DNA of 64,000 bases from contig NC_054706.1 in assembly GCF_016097555.1 (NCBI RefSeq), positions 59,289,921-59,353,920 on the forward strand, written 5' to 3'. This document shows, in pieces, positions 11,412-23,989 of this stretch. Source of the DNA: Gigantopelta aegis. Lineage: Eukaryota > Mollusca > Gastropoda > Neomphalida > Peltospiridae. Numbering within the stretch: position 1 is the stretch's first letter; each line of letters opens with the position of its first letter. The position numbers and the translations under genes were made by a program. Under the pieces are notes generated by a model. It saw only the letters and a program-made list of their open reading frames with translations. It did not search any database and was not told where the DNA came from.

Positions 11412-13299
11412 TCAATCCTTTTCACCAACAGAATGATCAGATTTGGCTGGTGAACGAGATCTGGAATGTCCACGGTCGCTTCCTTTGCTCTGGCTTCGAC
11501 TGCGGGATCTGCTCTGGCTCTTTGGGGACCTACTTCGGCTTCTGCTGTACGATCGACTTCTCCTTGATCTACTATCTGAACGTCGTCTGCGATCTCCTCG
11601 TCGGTCTCTGGATCTTGACCTCGACCTGCTTCTAATCAAAATAAAGAAGTAGATTCAGCGAAGAAAAGAAAAAGGGTACTTGTAACAAATCTTAGGACTT
11701 AAAAAAAAAAAAAAAGTAATTAAAATTCAGCAGAGCCACAAAGATATTACCATATTAATTTACATGCGGAGCTAAAAATTACTCTCCTTCAAAAAATTCA
11801 GTATTGATAGCTCCCCTTAAACAGTGAAATGTATCAAAATATCGAGAGAAAAAAACGTGTAAATGGTATTGATGATGATCACATGGGTTTGATGTCTTGT
11901 AAAAAAAATTCTTCAAAAACATGCTGGACATTATTAAAAGTGCATTCCCCAATTAATATGTTGTGCTGTTATACACAAAACTCACAGGAAGCGATTTATT
12001 AACAGGAAATGAAAACAAGTCAGCTTCCCGGGTTTTTTAAGAATTGTTTTTTCTAAAGGGATTATACTTTCGAATTGAAAGGTGTTTCTTGGCAAGTATT
12101 TTCGTTTGACAACAATGGCGACACATCACAGTAATTTTTAGGGATCAATAGCAGATTGTGATAGCTAATTTCATAATAAATTTGATAGATTTACCAACAG
12201 AAATCGCCAAATATTAGGATATGAACAGTAGTTTATTCAATGATGCAACACTATTTATGGTTATATGGTGTCCGACCAAACATATTGAGGCCGGAAACCC
12301 ACTGTCGCCACTTCCTGGGTTACTCTCTTCTATTAGCAGCAAAGGATAGTTTATATGCACCACCCCATAGACAGGATAGCACATACCACAGCCTTTGATA
12401 CACTGGCTGAAGCAAGAAATAGCCCAAAGGGCCCACTAACGGGGATCGATCCCAAACAGACTGTGCATTGAGCAAGCACTTTACCACTGGACTACGTCTC
12501 ACGGATATTTTTCTTCTTATATCAAACCAAATTGAAATTATTTACAAAAAAAAAAAACCCAGGATGGGATGTAATATTGACCAATAATAAAATAAATTTT
12601 ACACCCATAAAAAAAAAAAGGTACCACTGAATAAAAATTGCCCGATCCTACTTCTCCAAAGTTATAAAAAAAAAAAAAAAAAGTTGCAAAACCTATTTTG
12701 ATTATGGTGGTCACGTCAATTTTAGAAGTCATTAACAAAATTCACCCGGCATTCCTGTGGCAAAAACATCTATCAACCTCCCCAAGTAGTAAATTGAGAC
12801 GATATGGTGTTCAAAGATAGATATGCAGGCAGGGATCACTATGTAACAAACTTTACAAAGTAATACTTCTCACTAAAAAATCGCACTTTAAACAAAGGCG
12901 ACCCTCTTCACCCGCTCTAAAAAAAATGGAACACAAAAACACGTACCTGCGATCTCTATTATTTCGACTGTACCCTCCTCCATACCGTCTCGGTGGGCCA
13001 CCGCGTCGTGTGTCTGGTCTTCCGTACCGTGCTGTCTGCACTCTCAGTTCGCGGCCGTCAAAGATGGCACCATCCATGGAATCCATTGCGTCTTCGGCAT
13101 CCCTCTTGTCGTAAAATCGGACAAAGGCAAAACCCCTACTTTCGCGTGTAAAGCGATCGCGTGGGATATAAACATCTCCAACATCGCCATACTTTTCAAA
13201 TGCCCTTTTTAAATTTTCTGGTGTGGTTCTATAGGTGAGATTATCCACTTTGAGGGAAATCATTCCCTCAGAATTTGGAGGACCTCTTCCGTAACTCAT
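11412..13299 (-). CDS. SRSF2: Serine/arginine-rich splicing factor 2 (SC35-like)
   Basis: Two coding exons: 13299-12947 and 11631-11412, joined at CGCAG/GTACGT and TTGATTAG/A, giving 190 residues. Residues about 14-90 are an RRM: the RNP2-like stretch [12 protein letters not shown] and the RNP1 octamer RGFAFVRF are intact. A short RGG/RY hinge ([18 protein letters not shown]) follows. Exon 2 encodes the RS domain, alternating Arg-Ser and ending SDHSVGEKD. Human SRSF2 is 221 residues, so the RS tail here is shorter. The family binds exonic enhancers, recruits U1 and U2AF, and acts in nuclear speckles after phosphorylation of the RS domain. The ATG is the first in frame, and the peptide MSYGRGPP is typical. 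The intron (11632-12946) holds a SINE A copy. The first exon lies next to a GGCCATTTTT motif (minus) just upstream. Family certainty is high; SRSF2 against close paralogues is slightly less sure. Confidence 0.95.
12215..12500 (-). mobile_element. SINE family A copy in the SRSF2 intron
   Basis: Diverged copy with a TTTATGGTTATATGGTGTCC tail section, the AGCAGCAAAGGATAGTTTAT body, GGGGATCGATCCC and the head end TTTACCACTGGACTACGTC. It is more diverged than the copies near 7 kb, so probably older. Confidence 0.85.
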
Positions 13300-13469
13300 C
13301 TTGCAGCGTACAGAGAATACTAAAAAATGGCCGATTTCTTCTCCGACGTGGTGAACAAAGCGCCCTCTATCGTCAATATGTCAACCAATCAAATGGCACC
13401 TTCTGACTCAGGGTCTAAGCGCCCTCTCTTGTCAAAATGTAAACCAATCAAAATGTACTCTAACACATT

Positions 13470-13622
13470 TAGGCGCCAATGTAGTTACATAGGTACTGGG
13501 TTCGCATCCTAGTACTGGCTCATATCCAGAGAGTGTTAACGACTCAGTGGGTGGGCCTAGGTGTTAAGTCACAACACCGACCTGTTGCCGATTGAACCTT
13601 AAGTGGATATAAGCATTAAGTA
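13470..13622 (+). mobile_element. SINE family D fragment
   Basis: It carries a GGTACTGGGTTCGCATCC box-B-like piece, GACTCAGTGGGTGGGCCTAG, CACAACACC and the TTGAACCTTAAGTGGATATA tail. The middle is shortened. Confidence 0.65.
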
Positions 13623-13629
13623 TATATAA

Positions 13630-14185
13630 ACAGGCATGTTCAGGGGCCTGCCCTCCCCGCCCCCAATTTTTTTGCGAGTTATATATATATATTTTATTTT
13701 TTTATTTTATTATCTTTTTATATGTATATATATGTTGGAGAATCCGAGGGTTCCCTTCGGGAACATACCAGATCGGATCTGGAGGGGGCAGAGGCCCGGT
13801 CACCCACATAATTTTGCGTTAGTTATAATTTTATTATATATTAATTCCCGCCTCATGTCATTTCCCCCACCCCCACCCCCCCCCCCCCATAATGGATTTT
13901 CTGGATCCACCACTGCATACTGTAAGCCTAATAATATATTTCATGTTAATGAAGAGTTACAAGGAACCTGAAATAGAATATTTTAATAAAATTATGGAAA
14001 TTCATGTTAAAAAGGCCTCAGGTTTTGCCCGAACATCTCGTTTTTGCCTCAGTATTAGGTGGGGGTGGGCAGAGGCGGATCTGGAGGGGGGGGGGGGGGC
14101 AAGGGCCTGGGCATCCCCTAAATTTTGCGAGTTATAATTTTATTATATATTAATTTTCATCCCTCCAAACCTCCCCCAAAGTTTC
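13630..14185. repeat. Fragments of a G/C-run MITE family
   Basis: At least three partial units share GGATCTGGAGGGGGC, the phrase TTTTGCGAGTTATAATTTTA, and C-runs. The clearest starts at about 14068 with GCAGAGGCGGATCTGG. A reversed piece with TTTCTGGATCCACCACTGCA lies near 13892-13918. The ends resemble hAT-type CAGAGG termini, but no duplication could be confirmed. Confidence 0.5.
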
Positions 14186-14189
14186 AAGT

Positions 14190-14640
14190 TGCATTAACGG
14201 AACAAAATGGGGTTATAGTATTTTTCTCTGTTAAATAATCCAAAGGAAAAATATACACTATTAGGCCAATTGATATGCTACGTTGGAGCAAAAACGACAA
14301 CCCACGATACCCAAGTGATAATTTTCTTTTCTTTGGGACTACGTAATTGGTCAGTTCTGTGGTTTTAGATGGAACAGTCTACTTAATCAATAGTTTTACA
14401 GAACTATTTACAGTAATAAACCATGTCCATTACCATTTTAGGGGCGACAGGTAATATTCCAGAATACCGGTAGGTATTTTTGTGTCTAGACAGCGTCAAT
14501 TAATTAGCTCGTCTGGTTACCAATCAAATACACACCTGCCAATCAGGAATCACAGGTAGAAGCAACTAACAGCATAGACCAATTAACTAAGAAAACACTC
14601 CGTGTATCATTTTACTATGTAGGTTAATGCATGCACAAAA
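14190..14640 (+). repeat. Copy of the inner part of the Kolobok-like repeat
   Basis: Matches 48175-48610 (plus) and, inverted, 18511-18800. Shared marks are AATGGGGTTATAGTATTTTT, ACGATACCCAAGTGATAATT, TTACGTAATTGGTCA-like sequence, CACACCTGCCAATCAGGAAT and GACCAATTAACTAA. There is no ORF. The ends of this copy were not found. Confidence 0.7.
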
Positions 14641-15057
14641 CATTTCGACTTGTTGTGTAGCCACTTTGACAATGGTATTTTATTTTGTATTGAAAAATAA
14701 GATATATATATAGTGCTGAATATACTTATTGCTGGCTTACTGGGATGTGTATTTTTACAGAACATTGCAATGTATGACTATTTATCATCCCGCAAAAACC
14801 AGGCAGATTGTGTTTCTCTAGTTCTAAGGCTCATTCCTGACGTTACGCGTTAAATATTACGTAACCACCAGCTCGCCAGACGGCGTACTCAGTGAGATGG
14901 TACAAAATGGCTGCGCCCATTATATATAATAGCCGTCACATTTAACCGTTTTATTAATTAACTATACGATTATACTTGTTGATATTAAACAATAATGTGC
15001 ATTATATATCGTTGAATATGCATACCAGGTCAAATGCCTCAATTGTCCCTTCCTTTA

Positions 15058-15350
15058 TGGCTAGTAGGTAGACTACAGGGTTCGCAGCCCGCTACCGGCT
15101 CAAACCCAGAGCGAGTTTTAACGACTCAATGGGTAGGTGTAAGATCACTATACCCTCTTCTCTCTCACTAATCACTAACAAACTGTCCTGGACAGACAGC
15201 CCGGATAGCGGAGGTATGTGCCCAGGACAGCGTGTTTGAACCTTAATTGGATATACGCACAAAAATAAGAAGAAAAAAGATGAGCCATGATGATGAGGTT
15301 TTTCCCAAGGACAGCGTGCTGAACCTTAATTGGACATAGGCCCCAAGCAC
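15058..15350 (+). mobile_element. SINE family D copy with duplicated tail
   Basis: The body runs from ACAGGGTTCGCAGCCC through CCCAGAGCGAG and CTGTCCTGGACAGACAGCCC to TTGAACCTTAATTGGATATA at about 15236-15257. A second tail piece (CCAAGGACAGCGTGCTGAAC) follows at 15304-15345. Confidence 0.75.
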
Positions 15351-15370
15351 GGTACAAGATCATGTTTCAA

Positions 15371-16600
15371 TATATAAATCTTGATTCCACTATTCTTTCT
15401 GGAAATCAAAATAACACACGAGAATGAAGTTATGGTTAAGGTTACTCAGAAGTTTATTATTGAAAGTAAACGGTTTGATGCATAATGTAAAAATATTTTC
15501 CTCTTTCTCTCTCTCATCTTTTTTTACTTAATAAATAACAAGGTGCTTTAATTTTATATCACTTGATTGTTGCATCTGTATATTCTTTATGATGTAATGA
15601 ATAGGTCTTAATATAGGCATAGCCTGTTGACCGATCCATGACATTATAATTTGGTAACAAATATGTTTAAAACTATAAACAAAACAAAAAACATTATCAA
15701 CAGCCTGTTACGACTAATTTGAATTATCCAAAACAGGTGTTACATAACATACAAACCAAACAATTTCTCGCATAGCTATTACACTTTTGGTGGGGAGATT
15801 GGTTTATTTCGCCTCATGTCCGATGCCTTATCCACCGAGGCCGGTAATGAACTGCAATACATGACCCATAAGTGCACATCCGTACTGGTTTACTTTTGTG
15901 ACAGTGATGCCCAAGACGCTATCGTCAGACGTCTGTGGAGACTTCTTCTTCTTTCCATTGTGCAAGTTGTGATACAGGTTTACCAATAAGTGTTGAAGTA
16001 TGCTACACTCGTTGCAGTTAAAAATAGATTACCGTTGTAAATGCCAATTTATCGTCACCACCCGCTGAGCAATGTTGTCGATTCAATGCATTTGACGACT
16101 TAGGTGGGGTTGGAGTAATACACGATCAATATGAAAGGACATACCAAAAGTATTTGGTTTTCTATTTACTATACCTACACCTTTCACTCTATCCTCTCCT
16201 CTTCTTCCTCCTTTAAATCTACTATAGTCTGTGGTATCTAAACATGTATCCCCATGTAAATTGTAGGGAGAGGTCTTAATTAATATAGGCTAAGCCTGTT
16301 GACCAATCCCAGTATGTTGTTTTGGCAAATAAATATTATTTAAACCAGGAAGGGGTTTTGAGCCCGAAAACCATTTTAATCCACTCCCGATTGTGACATT
16401 TCACTCAGATTTACAGAAAATTATAGTACCAAATAACATTTTAAAAGACCTACTCACTACAGATTAAATCATGAGATGTTAACAAGTATGGTTTTTTTGC
16501 ATATTCTGTCATTTTCCCTCAAGATGTGTTTTCATTGTCATTTTATAAATTAAAAGGACGGAACAGAAATCAGAACAGAAGCATTTTCTTTTTAATGTCT
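15371..16600. other. No recognised gene
   Basis: AT-rich intergenic DNA between the SRSF2 upstream region and the RPL34 3' end. The phrases AATATAGGCATAGCCTGTTG (15613-15632) and AATATAGGCTAAGCCTGTTG (16280-16300) suggest two diverged copies of a small repeat. Confidence 0.4.
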
Positions 16601-16605
16601 TTTTT

Positions 16606-16611
16606 TTTATT
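16606..16611 (-). terminator. Polyadenylation signal of RPL34
   Basis: AATAAA on minus, about 14 bases after the RPL34 stop codon. The very short 3' UTR is typical of ribosomal protein genes. Confidence 0.6.
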
Positions 16612-16625
16612 TTCACATTTCACAG

Positions 16626-19600
16626 TTATTTCTTTGATGCTTCTTGGGCCTTCAGTACACGCACCACAATTTTCTGTTCTTCAATCAAGAAGGCTCTGAT
16701 TATCCTGGTGAAAAAAAAGGAGAAACAAAATTAAGTTTTAACATTAAATTTTATAAAATATAGATTACTGCTGAACCTGTAGAAGTGAACCTTTGTACAA
16801 CCACTACAATAAAGATGTATCCCTTCTAAAAATAAAGGCATTAATATTGACAGAGTAGCCATCTAATAAAGACCATATTAAATTTAAAATATGCCATTTA
16901 AAGGGAATAATATAAGTGATCAAATATTAAGATGTTGCCAATAGTTAAAGTTTGTTTTCTTTAACGACACCACTAGAGCACATTTATTAATCATCAGCTA
17001 TTGGATGTCAAACATTTGGTAATTTTAACATATAGTCTTACGGAAACCCACTACATTTTTACACTAGTAGCAAGGGATCTTTTATATGCACTATCCCACA
17101 GACAAGATAGCACATACCACAGCCTTTGAATAACCTAATAGGCCCACCGATGGGGATCGATCCCCAACCGAACATGCAGCAGCACTTTACCACTGGGCTA
17201 CGTCACACCCAACACACACATTTTAATGACTACAATTGCACATTAAATACATTTTTCTGAAGTGGCTGTATATTAAAGTGTAAACATTGACAATGTAGAA
17301 AACAAAAATTTATATGAACAAAATTATTGGGAGATCAAATCCAGTTTGTGCTACTTACAAACATTAGGACGACAAGAAACACACTGAACATACAGACATT
17401 GATATTGTAAATAAAAAAATAATATTTAATGTTATTTGAGTTGGTAAACAATTTCTATTAGTCAGAAACATCTTAAAATGGCAGCCAACCGTTCCTTTAT
17501 GTGACTAACAGACTCCAATGAAAGTTAAAGTTTGTATAACAGCACAGATTTATTAATCATCATCTGTTGGATGTCAAACCAGGCCTTCTAGAATACGGTG
17601 GCCCGATGCCCGAGGCCAGTGGTTTTTGGATTCGGGCCAGTAAAAGTTACTTTGTGCAATCCCGATGGCAAGTGGTAAATTTTTTTTTTTTAAATCTACA
17701 ACGCTACTTCCTACGATTATACAAAAACAAAAGAAACATCTACAAGTCACTTGTTTCGATTTGCAATCACATGCAATATTTCACTAACAAATAGTTGGCA
17801 ACCAGTAATCTTTGACCCATCCATGACATCAATATACCTACTAATATAACTTTATTAAAGTTATAAAGTGTAAACATTGGAAAAACAAAAGTTCATTGTT
17901 TTGCCGCCATTTTTTTTTTTTACACTGAATTCCAAAGATTTGTTATTCTAATACTAATAATATGCAAAACGGTAACCAGTCTTTTATTAGTTTTAAAGGT
18001 TGCACGTCACTATTAAATGTGTAAATTATTAATTTAATTTATAAAATATAACATAATTGCAAAAAAGTTGTGTGTTTTTTTGTTTTTTTAAAAAGTTTAA
18101 GAACACAGTATCACAAACCTGACCAAAAGAAAAAGAAAGAAGTGTTTTATTTAACGACGCACTCAACACATTTTTATTTACAGTTATATGGCGTCAGACA
18201 TATGGTTAAGGACCACACAGATTTTTTTAGAGGAAACCCGCTGTCACCACATAGGCTACTCTTTTATGGCAGGCAGCGAGGGATCTTTTATTTGCGCTTC
18301 CCACAGGCAGGATGGCCTTTGTTGAACCAGTTATGGATCACTGGTCGGTGCAAGTGGTTTACACCTACCCATTGAGCCTTGCGGAGCACTCACTCAGGGT
18401 TTGGAGTCGGTATCTGGATTAAAAATTCCATGCCTCGACTGGGATCCGAACCCAGTACCTACCAGCCTGTAGACTGATGGTCTGCCACGACGCCGGTCAA
18501 ACCTGACCAATTATGTCATCCCAAAGAAAAGAAAAGTATCACTTGGGTATCTTGAGTGGTAGTTTTTGCTCAAACGTGCCCTACCAATAGGCCTAATAGT
18601 ATGCATTTTTTCTTTGGATTTTTTTTAAAAGAAAAATACCATAACTCCATTTCGTTCTATTGATGTAACCTGAAATATATTTAGTTAAATAGTTTATTAT
18701 ACTATCAAGTCATTTATGTTGTTTTACAAGTCAGGTTGATGAAAGCGAAGCACCTTGTCGTAAATTAGAGCGTTTGTTTCCACTGTGCATAGCGAAGATG
18801 GACGAAGCTGACGTCACTTCGCCCCAAGCTATACCACCGGACGTCACAGAAACTAAACAAAATGGCTGCCCCCAGTTAGCGGGAATAATCATGTTTTATT
18901 AACTCTAAAATTACATGTTTTTCTTTGTTAAAGTGTCAGTATGTGTTGGTGGTCCGGGTATGCATCTTTACAACACATAAGGCTCTTGTTTGAGTTGACC
19001 CTACCTTCAACCACAAAATGCCATATGGAATTTATACCAAATGACAAAACAGAATTAGTGATGTACACACTTTGTTTTTTAGATGTTGAAATGAATCAAC
19101 CAAATAGTTCGAGATAATGGTGCTGCAAGATAAACAGATGAGCGAAAATAATGCCAAATGCTCGACTTTGAGATACTATGGGTTCACAATAACAGAGGTT
19201 TGAGACAACAGTGTTTGACTGTAGCTGAAAAGCCCAGATAACAAAGTGAATATATACACCCCCACCCTCTCTATTTACCTTTCTCTGACACACTTGTGAC
19301 ATCTGGACCCTCCATATGCACGTGTGACGGTCTTGTGGCGCTTTGACATGGACATCAATTGAAGAGGGCGGGCTGCGGTGATCTGTAAAGAAAAAACTTT
19401 TTCTAAATTTTCCAAAAATAAAATGTTGAAATAGCATTTGCAGAGTATTAAGCATAATAACAAAATCACAAACATATTAAATGACACTCCAAAACCAGAG
19501 ATGTTAAGACAAAAGAGGTAAAACGTAAAAAGAAAAGAACAATACAAAATTTAAGTGCAATGTAAGGTATTTCCAACAACTGAAGCAAGTAAGCAATGGC

Positions 19601-22600
19601 AAATTAAAAAAACAAACCCAAAACCTCCAACAATAATAATAAATAAAATACATCAGTGAATATAAATAAGGCATCTTACTATATCAACTTCTGTCCCAAA
19701 TTTTATTTCCCCAATATTTTGTTGTAATAAAGTTCATAAACCTGTTATCAACCAATTTTACATGATCTTTTAAGTATTTTCAAAGATTTTTCTGCTATCA
19801 AAATAATTTAATAATGTAATTTTTAGATATAAATTATTATCTTTTTGAGGAATTTCAAATGGCAAAATAAAATTAATTATTGACTAATTTTCGTCTTTTT
19901 CTTACTAGCTGTCAAGCTTGGTTGGATAACTGGTTTAACTTCTTTCCAGTAATAAAACACTAGCCATGGGAATCAGGGAACAATATTTCGAAATCTGAGG
20001 GAACCGGAAGTTGGTTCACGTTGTTTTTACCTAGGTAACCAATTGTTCGGTTACGTGAATTATATTTGCCTAACCTGTGGGTTACCTGATCGGTTACCTC
20101 AAAATTACGTGGAAATTGTATTTTAAATACAAGTTTTTAGCTTAAACAAAGTTAAAACAAATACAAAAGAAAACATTTAAAAAAAAGAAGAAAAAAAGAA
20201 GTATTTAATCATTTGGAGGGATTCCTTTTTGCGTTTTGCAGTGGCTATGCTACTTTCACTTTATTGATGGTACTTCTATACTACAGTGGCCTTCCAAATG
20301 TTTGTTTTTTTAAAGCTCATTATGCGATGTTAGTATTTTTAAATTTTTGTGACACTTTTGGATTCCTGTTTAAGTTAAAACTGTTTTTAAAGGGACATTC
20401 CTGAGTTTGCCTCACTGTAAGATGTTTCCGACTAATAAAATATTTCTACAATTAAGCTTACATATTAAATATACTACTGGAAAAAAGTTCCTGTGCATTA
20501 CTAAAAGTGGTGTGATTTTCTTATTTGTAAGTAAATCAACACAATTATTTGACACATTATTTATTTGCTATTTACGATCAATACCAAATCCAGAAAAAAA
20601 CCCATCTGGCATTGTCGTTACAAATCTCTGGGGTCATGAAGAGGGGTGGAGTCGAAAGTGAGTTCACAATGTCAATACCATGTATGGCCACCATGTGCGT
20701 GCACACAGGCCTGACAACGACGTCTCATTGATGACACCAGATGGTTCAGAAACCCTTGTGGGATGTTGTTCCAGACCTGAACAAGGTCACGACCCAGTTG
20801 GTTCACGGTCAACGACTGGTTTGGCAGCGTACGGCAGTCACAATCACCAACTGCGTCCTCCTGTGTGATGTGATGCCTCCCCACACCATGACGCTCCCAC
20901 CGCCAAAACCTGCACGCTGCACAACGCAAGTGTCAGCGTAGCGTTCGTTACACATCTGTAGACTCGATTTCGACCGTCACTACCGTCCAAATGGAATCTG
21001 GACTCGTCGGTGAATAGCACACCTGACCAGTCGCGACGGGTTAATCGTAAATGCTGTCTACTCAATGCTAGACGCGCATTTCAGTGACGTCGTAGCAGAA
21101 TAGGATGTACTGCTGGGCGTCGCAGCCTGATGTTGTGCTCCAATAAATGGTTGCGAACTGTCCTGGCACCGATTACTCTCAACCCAGGGATGGTTCTGGT
21201 CGCCCGAAATCGATTCAGAAGATGTGTTACCCGAATATGGTTGTCCTGTGCTTGTGACGTCACATGCAGGCGACCTGGACGTGGTATGTCTCTGGTGTTG
21301 CCCTGCTGTTGGTAACGTTGCCATAAATTCTGTATCGTGTTTTGATGCATGCCAAAACGTCTTGCGACCTCGTTATGTGCCATTCCAGTTTCGAGCATAC
21401 CAACCGCATGGTGACGTTCAAATTCAGATAGGGGTGGCATGACGTCAACGTCAACAATTAATCAGTTGTTTTTCTAGCCAGTGGTTTTGTCCTCTACTGT
21501 TTTCCGTTGCAAAATGAACAAGGACATGTGTACCTGTACCACGTGATCAGGAAATCAGGTTACGAATCGTGCACGTGCGGCACATGAACAACATGTGTGA
21601 TTGCAATATCAAGGATAAAGTTTTGAACATAATGGTTGGACACATGTCTCCTGAAAATTTTATTATTTTACAACTTGCATTATGATTTTATTCAACTTTT
21701 TACCATGCACAGGAACTTTTTTCCACTAGTATATATTTTCTTGTTTAAAATATCAGTGTCTGTATATTCTATGTGTTTCTGGTCGTCTTAATATTTTTAA
21801 GAAGCCCAAATTGGACTTCGTCTTCAAATAATTTCGTACGTACGAAAAAATATATTTTAGGAAATAAAAGGAAATTTAACCCAATACAAATATTAGAATG
21901 ATCAGAAACATGTTTAATATACAGCCACTAATATTTTATGCAGGAAAATATATTTGATATTTAATTACAATCGTTAAAAAGTCTCTGTTAGTCGGTAACA
22001 TCTTAAACATTGCAGCAAACTCAGGAATGTCCCTTTAACATGTGTAAAATTATAGGCAATCCAATATCATGTCTACATATATTCCTTTAGAGCTAAAATA
22101 GCAGCAGATTAGCCGTCCCCAGCGGTCAGAGCACATTTCTTTAAAACTTTTGGCTCGACTTTATACTGAACATTTACTTTAGACTGGTTGCAAATTACAA
22201 CTGCTGAAATATAACGTTGTTTACTGATGTGCTGCGCATCAAGTATCTAAAATTCAGCCTAAAACATTTGTCGAAATACTAGTAGTATGTCTGCGTGAAT
22301 AAATGTCCTGTAATCGTGAAGTTTGCAAGTTTTAATTCCTGAACATTTACAGGTCATGATGTAACTAGTTTGCGGTTCACGTAAATTTAACTTTGTGTAA
22401 TCGACACTTGAACAGAACAGCGGTTTGCGTGAAATATTGTGCCACGGGAATTGGACCACTGTATTCCGGATACCCTGGACATTCAGATGTTCAATTCATA
22501 CCCTCTTTCTCTTCTAACCATGATTATTTTGAGAAGTGATTTTCACAACCTTACAATTTCAAAGAGCGTGATTTATCAAATATGTTCTCCAGTGTTTTTC

Positions 22601-23941
22601 ATAAATTAAAGTTTATGATTATACTTACACCACAGAGTTTTCTTTTACAGTCTCCGCATTTTGGGATGCTACCAAGTTTCTTTGTGTACAAGAAAACAAG
22701 TTTCCCACCTAAAACAAAACAGTAAGAATGAACACAGTAATTTAGTACTGGGTGGAGGAGTGTGGGAGTATAGCGAGACCTTAGAGAAATCAATAAATTA
22801 TATCAATGTCGCAGTTAGTAAATATTAAAATAGTAGTATATACAGTTCACAATTTATAATGTTTAAAGTTTGTTTTGTTTAACACCACCACTAGAGCACA
22901 TAATCATCGGCTATTGGTTGTCAAACATATGGTAATTTTGACAGTCAGAGGAAACCTGCTACATTTTTCCATTAGTAGCAAGATATCTTTTATATGCACC
23001 ATCCCACAGACAGGGTAGCACATATCACTGCCTTTGATAGACCGACCACGCATCAAGCAAGTGTTTTACCACTGGACTACGTCCCTCCCCTTGTGATGTT
23101 TAAAAACAAATTGTAAGAAATTGGAAAAAGAAGAATGTAAACATATGCCAGTGAAAAAAAATTCTGAAGGAGGCGCCTTAATATTCAAGATCAGAGGAAA
23201 AAGGTTCAAAATAGCTGCCTGTGAAAAGCAAAAAGAAATCTATTTGTTTTTAGACCTAGCAGGTAAAATAGAAATTAACCTGATAAATAAAAAAAATTGT
23301 AAAAAAAAAATTAAGAAACTGATTTGTAAAAAAAAGAAGAAGTCTGTTTTAATTATCACCTCCACTATGCACATCGATTTATTAATCACTGGCTATTGGA
23401 TGTCAAACAATTGGTAATTTGACGTAGCCTTAGAGAAGAAACCCACTACATTTTTTCATTAATAGCAAGGGATCTTTTATATGCACTATCCCACAGACAG
23501 GATAGTACTAACTACAGCCGTTGATACACCAGTCTTGGTGCACTGGTTGGAACAAGATATAGTCCAATGGGCCCACTGACAGTGAGTGCTTTACCACTGG
23601 GCCACATCCCGCCCACAAACTGAATTGAGCATGATTATCTAAACTGGTATTTAGCTCAAGATTATGTTATAGTTTAATTCCATAATGCTTTAAAAGACAT
23701 CTCAACGGTCCTAGTGTTTCACACACTATCCCAAACCCCATGCCATTTTATTTCCAGCAGGCGCTGCACCACACCCTTCAAAAAAAAAAAAAGGAAATGC
23801 TTCCTTATCATACATCGTTTGTGTTGGTTGTGAAAAGACATACTCCTTATTTTGCCTCTCATTATTTGGTACAAAAAAGTTGATATGAAATACAAGCCGA
23901 CTCATGTTGTGATAGTTGTCGGTGTGACATTCATGTTTTTT

Positions 23942-23989
<48 letters not shown>

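Noticed and set aside
11443-11652. Open frames on plus across the SRSF2 RS exon
   Set aside because: Shadow of the Arg/Ser-rich codons in the opposite strand.
20213-20404. 63-codon frame with Phe/Leu-rich sequence on plus
   Set aside because: T-rich DNA next to the TTAA MITE; hydrophobic by composition, no start context or homology.
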